From NCBI RefSeq assembly GCF_030269905.1, contig NZ_BSVC01000009.1, positions 124,001 to 188,000 of the forward strand: a DNA stretch of 64,000 bases, read 5' to 3'. The notes beneath the pieces were generated by a model. It was not told where the DNA came from and searched no databases. It saw nothing but the letters and a program-made list of their open reading frames with translations. Shown here in pieces: positions 1 to 8,844 of the stretch. A program made the translations under genes and the position numbers. Origin of the DNA: Pelosinus sp. IPA-1. GTDB taxonomy: Bacteria; Bacillota; Negativicutes; DSM-13327. How positions within the stretch are numbered: position 1 is the first letter of the stretch; each line of letters starts with the position of its first letter.

Positions 1-289
1 TATTAATACCTGCATTGCTTAGTTTTTCGATTCGATCTAGCAAGCTGCCAGGGCTATCATCTAATACCATGGTTAATACGGGTGTTACTCTTAGAGCAAA
101 TTGGGCTTTTCGTAATACTTGTTCTACTTTCTCAGGTTGATTAACAATAAAACGTAAAATTCCAAAGTCTGCTGTTTCTGCCACAGACATAGCTCTAATA
201 TTAATGTTATTTTCATGTAAGGTTGCTAATACTTCTGCCAGTGTCCCTGTACGATTTTCTAGAAATACTGATAGTTGCTGAATAATCAT
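1..289 (-). CDS. ACT-domain protein (3' end outside window)
   Basis: About 96 residues are visible, from ATG at 287-289 (AAGGAGAGG ribosome site just upstream) to the window edge, where the frame is still open. It begins MIIQQLSVFLENRTGTL, followed by a pattern typical of ACT regulatory domains, and a second ACT-like stretch (LTMVLDDSPGSL) appears before the edge. Stand-alone tandem ACT proteins of this type often neighbour phenylacetate-CoA ligase and indolepyruvate oxidoreductase genes. It lies 45 bp downstream of the ligase on the same strand, so co-transcription is likely. The amino-acid ligand cannot be told from sequence. Confidence 0.8.
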   Translation of the reverse strand, partial: MIIQQLSVFLENRTGTLAEVLATLHENNINIRAMSVAETADFGILRFIVNQPEKVEQVLRKAQFALRVTPVLTMVLDDSPGSLLDRIEKLSNAGIN

Positions 290-334
290 ACGCTACCTCT
301 CCTTTTCGGATAGTCATAAAACTTACATGTTTTC

Positions 335-1633
335 TTAAATTTGGCGATTGTCAATTACCCTTTTGGCTTTGCCTTCACTTCGTTCTAACGTTTTAGCAGC
401 TACTAAGCGTACCTTAGCTGCTATTTTTAAGACACTCGCTAACTCTGTCTGAATCTTTCGTTCCAACATTTCTAAACGGCGCACTTCATCAGAAAACATA
501 GCTTCCGAAATTTCCACCATGACAGTCAATGTATCCAAATGCCCTTGGCGGTCAACAATCAATTGATAATGAGGTGAGGTTTCCCCTAAGCCAAGCAAAA
601 CACTCTCAATCTGAGATGGGAAAACATTGACTCCGCGAATAATCAGCATATCATCACTACGCCCCATTACTTTGCTCATCCGCACAAGCGTGCGTCCACA
701 GCCACAGGGACTACGATCTAGTACTGTTAAATCCCGGGTCCGATAACGAATCATTGGCATGCCCTCTTTACTAATAGTAGTCAATACCAATTCGCCTTTT
801 TGCCCGTCTGCCAGTATCTCTCCAGTCAAAGGATCAATAATTTCTGGATAAAAATGATCCTCATTAATATGAAGTCCCTGCTGCTCGGAACATTCACAGG
901 CAACACCCGGCCCAATAATTTCACTCAATCCGTAAATATCCGTAGCCCTAATATTAAGACTTGCTTCAATTTGATTTCGCATTTTATCTGACCACGGCTC
1001 AGCCCCTAATATCCCAACCTTTAGCGCTGTACTTTTTGGATCAATTCCCATCTCATTCATAGTTTCTGCTAGGTGAAGGGCATAGGAAGGAGTGCAAGCC
1101 AATGCGGTTGTGCCAAAATCTTTCATTAGAGATATCTGCCTAGCCGTATTTCCACTTGATACAGGAATGACAGAAGCTCCCACTAATTCTGCTCCATAAT
1201 GTAAACCCAAACCGCCCGTAAATAAGCCATATCCATAAGAGATTTGCACAAAAGATTGCTTACTAACACCTGCTGCTGTTAATGACCTAGCCATAACCTC
1301 TGACCACATGCCCAAATCTCTTTTTGTATAACCAACGACTGTAGCTTTACCTGTCGTACCACTAGAGGCGTGAATACGAACAATTTCACTAGGTGGTACC
1401 GCGAATAATCCATAAGGATAATTATCTCGCATATCCTGTTTCGTCATAAACGGCAACTTGCTAATATCCGCTAGTGTTGCTATATCTTGAGGCAATAAGC
1501 CTTCTTGCTGCATAAGAGCACGATAAAACGGCACTTTTTGATACATATGTTCTACCACATCGCGTAATCTTTTGGCCTGTAATTGTTGCATTTGCTCATG
1601 TTCCATGGTTTCAATGGTCTTATTCCAATACAT
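335..1633 (-). CDS. paaK: Phenylacetate-CoA ligase
   Basis: Adenylate-forming ligase that activates phenylacetate, or related aryl acids from aromatic amino-acid breakdown, to the CoA thioester. The protein starts [10 protein letters not shown], a usual PaaK beginning, from ATG at 1631-1633 with AAAGGAGG seven bases upstream; the open frame extends 16 codons further but without a ribosome site. The P-loop-like ASSGTTGK motif (AMP/ATP binding), the [10 protein letters not shown] motif and the C-terminal KVMGRSDDM and [11 protein letters not shown] motifs are all present. Length of 432 residues is normal. The following ACT gene is a common partner. Substrate could be phenylacetate or indoleacetate. 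Confidence 0.93.
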   Translation of the reverse strand: MYWNKTIETMEHEQMQQLQAKRLRDVVEHMYQKVPFYRALMQQEGLLPQDIATLADISKLPFMTKQDMRDNYPYGLFAVPPSEIVRIHASSGTTGKATVVGYTKRDLGMWSEVMARSLTAAGVSKQSFVQISYGYGLFTGGLGLHYGAELVGASVIPVSSGNTARQISLMKDFGTTALACTPSYALHLAETMNEMGIDPKSTALKVGILGAEPWSDKMRNQIEASLNIRATDIYGLSEIIGPGVACECSEQQGLHINEDHFYPEIIDPLTGEILADGQKGELVLTTISKEGMPMIRYRTRDLTVLDRSPCGCGRTLVRMSKVMGRSDDMLIIRGVNVFPSQIESVLLGLGETSPHYQLIVDRQGHLDTLTVMVEISEAMFSDEVRRLEMLERKIQTELASVLKIAAKVRLVAAKTLERSEGKAKRVIDNRQI

Positions 1634-2131
1634 ACAAGTCCTCCTTTCGCAAACATTTTCATTTTTAAAGAATTGGATCACTGCAATGACCGCTACAGAA
1701 AAACAAAACTGTTTTTTGTAGCTACATGATGTAACATTTTAAGCCATTATACCAGTCATTGCAGAGAAAAAGCAAGAATATTTTACTGTTTTACGGTAAG
1801 AAAAATAATACAAAATACGATGATAGAGTTTCAATCCTTGTCTACATAGATAATATTGAGACAACGCATTTGAACCATAAGAACATAGAAGACTAGAGAT
1901 AATGCAAAATTATTGAAACGCGAAGACGCAAAGAACACGATGCAATAAAAAAATCGACTCCGATGACTCGGAATCGATTTTAACTAGTGCTCTGTATGTA
2001 TTTTTTATCCGATGACTAAACCGCTCTAAGACTCCCATCTTTTATAAGTGGGAGTTAAGAGCGGCTAAGTCCCTGGATAAGAAGGACTAAGATTCAGATA
2101 GCGTTAAAACTCCATCTGAATCAAGTCTTCT
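1634..2131. other. Intergenic region between paaK and glyA
   Basis: About 500 bp without a gene. From left to right it holds the presumed paaK promoter region (not assigned), a degenerate copy of the CACAAAGAACAC repeat family near 1911-1943, the glyA terminator hairpin (1946-1982) and one copy of the TTTAT-bounded palindromic element (2004-2135). Confidence 0.6.
1946..1982 (-). terminator. Terminator downstream of glyA
   Basis: On the minus strand an AAAATCGATTCCGA / TCGGAGTCGATTTT stem with a four-base loop is followed by a T run. It lies after glyA, separated from the glyA stop by a palindromic element that seems to have inserted between them. Confidence 0.75.
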
Positions 2132-2135
2132 TTAT
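2004..2135 (+). repeat. TTTAT-bounded palindromic element, copy 1 (short form)
   Basis: One of five copies. Element order: TTTAT, then CCGATGACTAAACCGCTC forming a long imperfect hairpin with GAGCGGCTAAGTCCCTGG (inner stem GACTCCCA/TGGGAGT), then a second hairpin (GATTCAGAT.../...ATCTGAATC), then GTCTTC and a second TTTAT. The right-hand pentamer supplies the glyA stop codon (TAA, 2132-2134 on the minus strand). No coding capacity. Confidence 0.85.
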
Positions 2136-3367
2136 GCGTACAATGGGTATTTCTTGCACAGATCAGCAATCATGTTGGCAGCCTTAGCTTTCACTGCATC
2201 ATCAGCCGAATTCTTCAGTACCATGGCAATAATTTCAGCTACAAGATCCATATCTGCTTCTTTCATCCCACGAGAAGTAATCGCTGCTGTACCAATACGA
2301 ATGCCGCTGGTAATAAAAGGGCTAGTAGGATCATAAGGAATCGCGTTTTTATTAACAGTAACACCTACCGCATCTAGCACCTTCTCTGCATCTTTGCCTG
2401 TCATATTCTGTGGACGCAAATCAACCAGCAACAAGTGATTATCAGTACCGCCAGAAACCAAAGTGAACCCAGCCTTTGACAAACCTGCTGCTAAAGCTGC
2501 TGCATTTTTCACAATTTGCTGCTGGTACATTTTAAACTCATCTGTTAATGCCTCTTTGAAAGAAACCGCTTTCGCAGCAATAACATGCATTAATGGCCCA
2601 CCTTGCATGCCAGGAAATACGGATTTATCAACTTTTGCTGCTAACTCTGCTTTGCACATAATTACGCCGCCACGTGGTCCGCGCAAAGTTTTATGCGTTG
2701 TTGTTGTTACAATATCAGCATGCCCGATAGGACTAGGATGCAGCCCTGCCGCTACTAAACCAGCAATATGAGCCATATCTACCATAAATAAGGCTCCTAC
2801 TTCGCGAGCAATTTGACCCATGCGTTCAAAATCAATAATTCGAGAATAAGCACTTGCACCTGCAACAATCATTTTTGGGCGATGTTTAGCAGCTAGCTCG
2901 GCAACTTCATCATAATTAATACGATGGGTTACCTCATCTACACCATAGGGTACAATATTAAAGCATTTACCTGAGATATTAACAGGGCTACCGTGAGTCA
3001 AATGTCCGCCATGGGCTAAATTCATTCCCAAGATCGTATCACCCGGCTGTAAAAAAGCAAAATATACTGCCGTATTTGCTTGGGCACCAGAATGAGGCTG
3101 TACATTGGCATGTTCTGCACCAAAAAGTTGTTTCACCCTATCAATCGCTAGCTGTTCTACAACATCTACATGTTCACAACCACCATAGTAACGTTTTCCT
3201 GGATAGCCTTCCGCATATTTATTTGTTAGCACGGATCCTTGGGCTTCCATAACCGCCTTACTTACAAAATTCTCAGAAGCAATTAGCTCCAACTTATTTT
3301 GCTGCCGATGCAATTCTAAATCAATGGCTTTTGCAATTTCCGGATCAAAACTTGATAGCATACTCAT
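2132..3367 (-). CDS. glyA: Serine hydroxymethyltransferase
   Basis: PLP enzyme that interconverts serine and glycine and charges tetrahydrofolate with a one-carbon unit in the cytoplasm. The PLP lysine is in the [15 protein letters not shown] motif; LIASENF near the N-terminus and [11 protein letters not shown] are family signatures. Start taken at ATG 3365-3367 ([14 protein letters not shown]) with GGGGGA six bases upstream; the longer open frame runs into a repeat and has no ribosome site. Length 411 residues is typical. It is the last gene of the block prfA-prmC-sua5-mntP-ywlE-rpiB-ywlG-glyA, in Bacillus order. It is bracketed by two inverted copies of the palindromic element. Confidence 0.97.
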   Translation of the reverse strand: MSMLSSFDPEIAKAIDLELHRQQNKLELIASENFVSKAVMEAQGSVLTNKYAEGYPGKRYYGGCEHVDVVEQLAIDRVKQLFGAEHANVQPHSGAQANTAVYFAFLQPGDTILGMNLAHGGHLTHGSPVNISGKCFNIVPYGVDEVTHRINYDEVAELAAKHRPKMIVAGASAYSRIIDFERMGQIAREVGALFMVDMAHIAGLVAAGLHPSPIGHADIVTTTTHKTLRGPRGGVIMCKAELAAKVDKSVFPGMQGGPLMHVIAAKAVSFKEALTDEFKMYQQQIVKNAAALAAGLSKAGFTLVSGGTDNHLLLVDLRPQNMTGKDAEKVLDAVGVTVNKNAIPYDPTSPFITSGIRIGTAAITSRGMKEADMDLVAEIIAMVLKNSADDAVKAKAANMIADLCKKYPLYA

Positions 3368-3395
3368 GTTTATTCCCCCATATTTATAATTACTC

Positions 3396-3502
3396 ATAAA
3401 GAAGACGTGATTCAGATGAGGTTTTAACTCCATCTAAATCTTAGCCGTTCTTAACTCCCACCTATATCTGGGAGTCTTAGAGCGGTTTGGTCATCGGATA
3501 AA
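3396..3502 (-). repeat. TTTAT-bounded palindromic element, copy 2 (short form, inverted)
   Basis: Same element as copy 1 in opposite orientation, with ATAAA (TTTAT on the minus strand) at 3396-3400 and 3498-3502. Its hairpin-1 end lies inside the upstream YwlG-like reading frame and provides that gene's last residues and stop. Precise removal between the pentamers would join GTT TAT to GAG TAA, giving a gene end of VYE-stop followed about 19 bases later by glyA. Confidence 0.85.
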
Positions 3503-4037
3503 CAGCCCGTGAACCGCCAATTAACTTAGGGCGAGTTCGAGCTGCCGTAACAAACGCATGTCCAATATGTTTCCGGGATAACCGCACAGGTATGGCTACG
3601 GCTTTTAAATGCATACCGATTAAGGTACTCCCAATATCAATCCCCGCATGGGCCTTAATATTTTCTACTACAACAGGGTTTTCAAAAACCCTCATCGCCT
3701 CAGATGCCAAGGCTCCGCCCGCCTTTGGAACTGGGATTACCATGACAGGTTCTAAACCATAGCGTTCACTGGCTTCTGCTGTTATTACTAGTCCGCGATT
3801 TAAATGCTCACAGCACTGTATTGCAAGACACACTCCAAAGGGAGCACACGCCTCCAATAAGCCGCCTAAAATAGCCTTAGCTACTTCGGAAGAGCCAGAA
3901 GAACCGATTCTTTCACCAATTACTTCACTTGTACTACAACCTACTACTAGAATTTGCCCTGGAGCGAGTTTTGCGATTTCTAACAATTCAGTAGCAGCCT
4001 CTATCGTCTGTGTTCTAGTTGCATCTAGTTCAATCAC
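3477..4037 (-). CDS. DUF436/TIGR01440 family protein (YwlG-like)
   Basis: Conserved protein of unknown function, found in Bacillota next to rpiB and glyA. It shows ILVVGCSTSEVIGERIG near the N-terminus and a C-terminal ARTRPKLIGGSRAVY, both typical of the family. Start taken at GTG 4035-4037 with GGTGGAGG eight bases upstream; another in-frame GTG lies at 4052 but with a poorer site, so length is 186 residues (191 from the longer start). The last six residues (PMTKPL) and the stop come from inserted repeat copy 2, so the native C-terminus has probably been replaced. Function is unknown; a link to one-carbon or pentose metabolism is only suggested by neighbours. Confidence 0.85.
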   Translation of the reverse strand: MIELDATRTQTIEAATELLEIAKLAPGQILVVGCSTSEVIGERIGSSGSSEVAKAILGGLLEACAPFGVCLAIQCCEHLNRGLVITAEASERYGLEPVMVIPVPKAGGALASEAMRVFENPVVVENIKAHAGIDIGSTLIGMHLKAVAIPVRLSRKHIGHAFVTAARTRPKLIGGSRAVYPMTKPL

Positions 4038-4062
4038 TGTACTAACCTCCACCAGATCATCT

Positions 4063-4500
4063 TTAACCTTCTAATGCAGAGATTTTTTCAACTCGCTTCG
4101 CGTGGCGACCACCAAGAAATTCCGTATTAAGCCAAGTAGAAACAATCATACGAGCCAAACCTGGACCAATGACTCTTTCCCCCATAGTTAAAACATTGGT
4201 ATCATTGTGCTCTCTCGTCATTTGGGCTGAAAATACATCGTGACAAAGAGCAGCTCGAATGCCTTTTACTTTATTGGCAGCAATATTTATACCAATACCG
4301 GTACCACAAATCAAAATGCCTCTCGTATACTCGCCACTAACTACAACATCACAAACTTTTTTTGCGATATCTGGATAATCAACTGCCTCTGCAGAATAAG
4401 TCCCGAAATCTTGAAACTCGATGTTTGCTTCTGTCAGCAAACTCTTAATCTCTTCTTTCAACCGAAAGCCGCCATGGTCACTACCTATCGCTACTAACAT
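4063..4500 (-). CDS. rpiB: Ribose-5-phosphate isomerase B
   Basis: Interconverts ribose 5-phosphate and ribulose 5-phosphate (RpiB/LacAB family). Family signatures visible are MLVAIGSDHGGFRLKEEI at the start, the GILICGTGIGINIAANK active-site region with its cysteine, and EHNDTNVLTMGERVIG. Length 145 residues is usual. GGAGG lies upstream of the ATG. It sits between ywlE and ywlG, the same order as in Bacillus subtilis. Confidence 0.95.
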   Translation of the reverse strand: MLVAIGSDHGGFRLKEEIKSLLTEANIEFQDFGTYSAEAVDYPDIAKKVCDVVVSGEYTRGILICGTGIGINIAANKVKGIRAALCHDVFSAQMTREHNDTNVLTMGERVIGPGLARMIVSTWLNTEFLGGRHAKRVEKISALEG

Positions 4501-4549
4501 TATAAACCTCCAACCTCTTTACAATAAGGTAGCGTGTATAAAACACGCT

Positions 4550-5041
4550 CTATTCGTCATTTTTCTCTATGCAATCCTTTTTTCCTGCAAGGGTCACTAT
4601 TTTCTTCCAAGACTTTTCTAGATTTTTTTCTATTTGCTCTGCACACATCTCATAAACAGTAACATTCTCCCCATAAGGATCCATAATATCTCTATCCTCT
4701 CCGGCAAACTCTGCCAAGGTATAGACTTTATCTATCGCCTCAGGCATAATTTCAACCACCGCCGCCTTATGACTCGCTGTCATGGTTAAGAGTAAATCAG
4801 CAGATTGGATATCCCCAGGGAGAAGGCGATGAGAACGATGACTTAACATATTGATACCACGCCGCCCCATAGCCATTTGAGCTCCCATAGAGGCAGCGCC
4901 TTCACCCCATACAGCAACACCAGCAGATGACACAACAATTTGATCCGTTAAGTAATTTTTCTCTATTTTGTCTCTCAGCAATACTTCAGCCATAGGACTA
5001 CGACAGGTATTGCCCGTGCAAACAATTAAAATTTGCAGCAT
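4550..5041 (-). CDS. ywlE: Low-molecular-weight phosphatase, YwlE type (protein-arginine phosphatase)
   Basis: The N-terminal P-loop VCTGNTCRSPMAE matches the LMW tyrosine-phosphatase fold. The threonine in CTGNTCR is the residue that in Bacillus YwlE favours phospho-arginine over phospho-tyrosine, so an arginine-phosphatase role opposing McsB is likely by family knowledge. The general-acid loop is MDPYGENV near residue 113. Length 163 residues is a little above the usual 150. The ribosome site is weak (GAAAG). No McsB gene lies in this window. Confidence 0.85.
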   Translation of the reverse strand: MLQILIVCTGNTCRSPMAEVLLRDKIEKNYLTDQIVVSSAGVAVWGEGAASMGAQMAMGRRGINMLSHRSHRLLPGDIQSADLLLTMTASHKAAVVEIMPEAIDKVYTLAEFAGEDRDIMDPYGENVTVYEMCAEQIEKNLEKSWKKIVTLAGKKDCIEKNDE

Positions 5042-5099
5042 ATCAATCTTTCAACTGCCCTTCTCCATTTAATATTATATCTCATCCGTTACATTTTTA

Positions 5100-5696
5100 T
5101 CATAGCACGGTCCACAGCACATGTAATCCTAACAAAATAAGAATCATTCCGCCTAGAAGCTCTACTCTGCCACCAATACATCGCCCCACCTTACGGCCCA
5201 AACCCAAGCCTATTAAGGCAATAGTAAAGATTACAATCCCTAAAATGACGCTTAATTTTAACAAATCTACATCCATCATACCCATGCTAAAACCGGCGGC
5301 AAATGCATCAATACTCACACTTGTTGCCAATACAATAAGAGAAAAACCTTGCAAGGGGTGTACCTTATTTTTATTTGGAACAGTATCCTCCAGATTTTCC
5401 TTAATCATATATATGCCCAACCCAGTTAAAACCAATGCTCCTAAGATACTAGCCCAATTTTCCATTGCAATAAATGAATATTGGCTATGATATGTACCTA
5501 CCCGCTCAACTATCGCTCCCAAGAAGTGCCCAATATAGTAACCTAGCAATATAAGTACAATGTGAAACAAAGCAAATACAACAGCTGCCCGGAAAACAAT
5601 CTTACGCCGCATTCGATTCATACCGATAGGAACCGCCACTGAGAACAAATCTGTTCCCAATGCTGCACTTAGCACCAGGATCTCTAAACTACTCAC
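5100..5696 (-). CDS. mntP: MntP/YtaF-type membrane protein (manganese efflux-like)
   Basis: Six hydrophobic segments arranged as an internal repeat, each half with a conserved aspartate motif (AALGTDLFSVAVPIG near the N-terminus and ATSVSIDAFAAGFSMG in the second half), typical of the MntP family that exports Mn(II). Start taken at GTG 5694-5696 with GGAGG about eight bases upstream; the longer frame (to 5738) includes the ribosome site itself. The ywlD position in the Bacillus block is the same. YtaF-like sporulation paralogues share the fold, so the substrate is inferred. Confidence 0.82.
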   Translation of the reverse strand: MSSLEILVLSAALGTDLFSVAVPIGMNRMRRKIVFRAAVVFALFHIVLILLGYYIGHFLGAIVERVGTYHSQYSFIAMENWASILGALVLTGLGIYMIKENLEDTVPNKNKVHPLQGFSLIVLATSVSIDAFAAGFSMGMMDVDLLKLSVILGIVIFTIALIGLGLGRKVGRCIGGRVELLGGMILILLGLHVLWTVL

Positions 5697-5748
5697 CCAA
5701 TCCCACCTCCACTTAGAGTATATATATGTGGAGTGCATGGGGGATATG

Positions 5749-6798
5749 TTATCCGTTCACGATACGATAACCACTTGCTTTGCGAAGACGATTCATAATC
5801 GCCAGTCCAAGCCCATCTTCTGGAATACCTTCGGTATAAATTATATCTACAGGATTATCATCGTAACTTCGCAATGCCTTATATAAATTGGCAGCAATTT
5901 CATCAATTCTCTTACGACTACCATAAACAAAAGCTACTACTTCTTTCGGTAGCCTAGCTGCTGTTTCTGTCGAAACCACAGCACCTACTTTTTTGCCTTC
6001 TGCCAGCGCTGTTTTTACTTCCAGTAGCAGAAGATCTGCCAAATGAGGGTAGGCACCTTCAAATAAAACCATAGGTGCATCTGGAGCGTAATGACTATAT
6101 TTCATTCCAGGAGACTTAGGTGCAAGTTCAAAACTACCGGCAAGAGTTGGATCAATTTCCACTTCCCCTACTGTTGCCATTAGCATTTCTAAGGTAACCC
6201 CCCCCGGTCTTAACAAGGTTGGTACGGGCGTAGTACAATCCACAACAGTTGATTCTACACCAATTTGGCAATTACCAGCATCCACAACAGCATGTATCTT
6301 ACCCTCAAGGTCATCTAATACAGCCTGGGCACTCGTTGGACTAGGTCGTCCTGAGGTGTTCGCACTAGGAGCTGCAATGGGCGTACCCGCCATAAAAATA
6401 AGCTGCCTAGCAACTATGGAGTCCGGCAAACGAATTGCTACCGTTTCTAGCCCCCCTGTAATAATATCAGGCACGATAGCTTTACGCCGCAAGACAACAG
6501 TTAGAGGCCCAGGCCAAAAAGCCTCCATTAATACTTTCGCATTTGTTGAAATATGCGTAGCCAATTGATCAACATCCTCACGATTGGCAATATGTAAAAT
6601 CAAAGGATTATCAGAAGGCCTGCCCTTAGCTGAAAAAATTCCAGCTGCAGCTTTTTCGTCAAGTCCATTAGCCCCTAGTCCGTAGACAGTTTCCGTAGGA
6701 AAGGCCACTAGCTTGCCTTGTTTTAAAAGTTCTGCTGCCTTTGATAACACCGCCTTATCAGGATTTTCTTTATCCACAATAAAATATTCAGTATGCAT
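5749..6798 (-). CDS. Threonylcarbamoyl-AMP synthase (Sua5/YwlC type)
   Basis: Makes threonylcarbamoyl-AMP from threonine, bicarbonate and ATP for the t6A modification of ANN-decoding tRNAs. The YrdC domain covers roughly residues 10-205 (FPTETVYGLGANG, KGRPSDNPLI, APSANTSGRPSPT) and is followed by a linker and a C-terminal Sua5 domain (to residue 349), the long form of the family. The gene lies just downstream of prmC, as in Bacillus, 16 bp from it. Confidence 0.95.
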   Translation of the reverse strand: MHTEYFIVDKENPDKAVLSKAAELLKQGKLVAFPTETVYGLGANGLDEKAAAGIFSAKGRPSDNPLILHIANREDVDQLATHISTNAKVLMEAFWPGPLTVVLRRKAIVPDIITGGLETVAIRLPDSIVARQLIFMAGTPIAAPSANTSGRPSPTSAQAVLDDLEGKIHAVVDAGNCQIGVESTVVDCTTPVPTLLRPGGVTLEMLMATVGEVEIDPTLAGSFELAPKSPGMKYSHYAPDAPMVLFEGAYPHLADLLLLEVKTALAEGKKVGAVVSTETAARLPKEVVAFVYGSRKRIDEIAANLYKALRSYDDNPVDIIYTEGIPEDGLGLAIMNRLRKASGYRIVNG

Positions 6799-6814
6799 AA
6801 CTAAAAACCTACCT

Positions 6815-7681
6815 TTACAGTCCTTCTATCACCACAACCCGATCAATGCCGCCGTAGTCTTTTATAATTTCGCTTACTTTAAAATCCCCGTTTTTTTCTG
6901 CCATATCAGCAACAAGCTGAGCTTGCCCAATACCGACTTCCATTGCGATAAAGCCACCAGTTACTAAATGCTTTCTACCTTCTTTTATAATCCGGCGATA
7001 AAAATCTAGCCCATCTTGACCGCCATCTAAGGCTAAGTTAGGTTCTTGCCGCACTTCAGGGGTAAGCCCCCGAATATCTGCTTCAGGAATATAAGGAGGA
7101 TTGGACAAAATAGCAGTAAACTGTTGTCCTTCTACAGGGGTAAACAAATCCCCCTGGCAAAACGTAAGTCTCTCATGCACTTGATGCTTCATTGCATTTC
7201 TTTTTGCTACATCGAGAGCCGCTGCTGATATATCAACGGTCGCACCACTTGCTGTAGGTAAGTTTGCGAGCATACTTACACAAATAGCTCCACTCCCTGT
7301 ACCAATATCCAAAATATGAGGATTATCTAATGTAGAAAGACGTTTCAAAGCCGCTTCTACCAGTATTTCCGTATCTGGTCTAGGAATGAGGACATCGGGT
7401 GTGACCTCAAAATCTAAACCCATAAATTCTTTTATCCCAATAATATAAGCGACTGGTAAACGGGCAGCTCTCTTTTTAACAGCTACGCGAAAAGCTGCTA
7501 ACTCCTTCTCTTCTAAGGGTTGATCAAAATGAACATATAAATAAAGTCGTTCTTTATCTAGAATATGGGAAAGCAGTACTTCCGCATCAAGGCGCGGATT
7601 TTCCACGCCTTTATCTAAGAAGTACTGCCTTGTCCAGTTTAAAATTGTCTGAATGGTCCAAATATCTTTCTTATTTTCCAT
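6815..7681 (-). CDS. prmC: Release-factor glutamine N5-methyltransferase
   Basis: Methylates the glutamine of the GGQ motif of release factors. It has an N-terminal helical domain, the SAM site ILDIGTGSGAICVSML and the catalytic SNPPYIPEADI motif. Start taken at ATG 7679-7681 (MENKKDIW) with AAGGTGA upstream; the frame runs 14 codons further inside prfA. The gene begins at the prfA stop, so the two are translationally coupled, matching substrate and modifier. Confidence 0.95.
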   Translation of the reverse strand: MENKKDIWTIQTILNWTRQYFLDKGVENPRLDAEVLLSHILDKERLYLYVHFDQPLEEKELAAFRVAVKKRAARLPVAYIIGIKEFMGLDFEVTPDVLIPRPDTEILVEAALKRLSTLDNPHILDIGTGSGAICVSMLANLPTASGATVDISAAALDVAKRNAMKHQVHERLTFCQGDLFTPVEGQQFTAILSNPPYIPEADIRGLTPEVRQEPNLALDGGQDGLDFYRRIIKEGRKHLVTGGFIAMEVGIGQAQLVADMAEKNGDFKVSEIIKDYGGIDRVVVIEGL

Positions 7682-7682
7682 A

Positions 7683-8750
7683 TCATTCACCTTGCTGCAT
7701 ACGTTCACTTTGAGCTGTGGCAATCAAAGCATTAATCACTTCGTCAAGGTCGCCATTAAGAACAAAATCCAATTTATGCAATGTCAAACCAATCCGATGG
7801 TCTGTCACCCTTCCTTGAGGGAAATTATAGGTACGAATCCGTTCACTGCGATCCCCTGTACCTACCTGGCTTTTACGAGTTTCCGCCATTTCCGCGTTAT
7901 GTTCTGCCTCCGCTTTCTCTAGCACCTTAGCTCTGAGTACACGCATTGCCTTATCCTTATTCTTAAGCTGAGACTTTTCATCTTGACACTGAACAACTAT
8001 GCCTGTCGGTAAATGAACAATTCTAACCGCTGACTCTGTTTTATTGACATGCTGACCGCCGGCACCGCTGGCACAATAGGTATCAATTCGAAGATCGTTT
8101 TGATGAATTACTACATCTACTTCCTCAGCTTCAGGTAATACAGCCACTGTAACAGTAGAGGTATGAATACGTCCACTTGATTCTGTGGTGGGAACACGTT
8201 GTACACGGTGTACACCACTTTCATATTTCAATCGACTATAAGCACCATCCCCGTGAATTTCAAAGACCACTTCCTTAAAACCACCTAAATCCGGTGCATT
8301 GGCATCCAATATTTCGGTGCGCCAACCTTGATTCTCAGCATATCGAGTATACATACGAAATAAATCCCCAGCAAATAGGGCAGCTTCATCGCCACCAGCT
8401 CCGCCACGAATTTCAACAATTACACTTTTGTCATCATTAGGATCTTTAGGCAAGAGCAAAATACGCAATTCTTCATTCAGTACTTCATTTTTAGCTTTTA
8501 ATTCTGCAAGTTCTGCTGACACCATCTGCCGAAAATCATTATCCAATTTATCATTAAGCATTTCAAGAGCATCTGCTATTCCTTGTTGTACCTCTTTATA
8601 CTCGTGAAATTTTGCTACGATAGGTGTCATTTTAGAATGAGTCTTGGTAAGTTTTTGCCACTCTTCCATATTAGCCATAACTGAAGGGTCGCTAATTAAG
8701 TTTTCCAATTCAAGATATTTATCTTCAATGGCCTGCAATTTATCCCGCAT
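7683..8750 (-). CDS. prfA: Peptide chain release factor 1
   Basis: Recognises UAA and UAG and triggers peptide release. The catalytic [15 protein letters not shown] loop is intact and the codon-recognition tripeptide is PTT (in [10 protein letters not shown]), an accepted PxT variant of RF1 rather than the SPF of RF2. Start taken at ATG 8748-8750 ([12 protein letters not shown]), seven bases after GAGGAG; another ATG lies two codons upstream. Length about 355 residues is normal. Operon with prmC downstream. Confidence 0.97.
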   Translation of the reverse strand: MRDKLQAIEDKYLELENLISDPSVMANMEEWQKLTKTHSKMTPIVAKFHEYKEVQQGIADALEMLNDKLDNDFRQMVSAELAELKAKNEVLNEELRILLLPKDPNDDKSVIVEIRGGAGGDEAALFAGDLFRMYTRYAENQGWRTEILDANAPDLGGFKEVVFEIHGDGAYSRLKYESGVHRVQRVPTTESSGRIHTSTVTVAVLPEAEEVDVVIHQNDLRIDTYCASGAGGQHVNKTESAVRIVHLPTGIVVQCQDEKSQLKNKDKAMRVLRAKVLEKAEAEHNAEMAETRKSQVGTGDRSERIRTYNFPQGRVTDHRIGLTLHKLDFVLNGDLDEVINALIATAQSERMQQGE

Positions 8751-8782
8751 GGTCATTCTCCTCTAAATCTATTTTGTATCAT

Positions 8783-8836
8783 AAGCACAAAGAACATACA
8801 ACACTTTGTTGTTAAAAGATTGTGTCCTTTGTGCTT
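8783..8836. repeat. CACAAAG-type inverted repeat between prfA and the DUF1385 gene
   Basis: AAGCACAAAG and CTTTGTGCTT form the outer arms of an inverted repeat with the inner arms ACAACA/TGTTGT. It resembles the CACAAAGACACAAAG family seen at 34.3 and 55.6 kb and could act as a 3' end for the DUF1385 transcript. Confidence 0.5.
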
Positions 8837-8844
8837 ACCGATAG

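Noticed and set aside
2004-3502. glyA as cargo of a composite transposon
   Set aside because: Each bracketing repeat has its own TTTAT pair, and glyA keeps its conserved place after ywlG, so two independent insertions explain it better.
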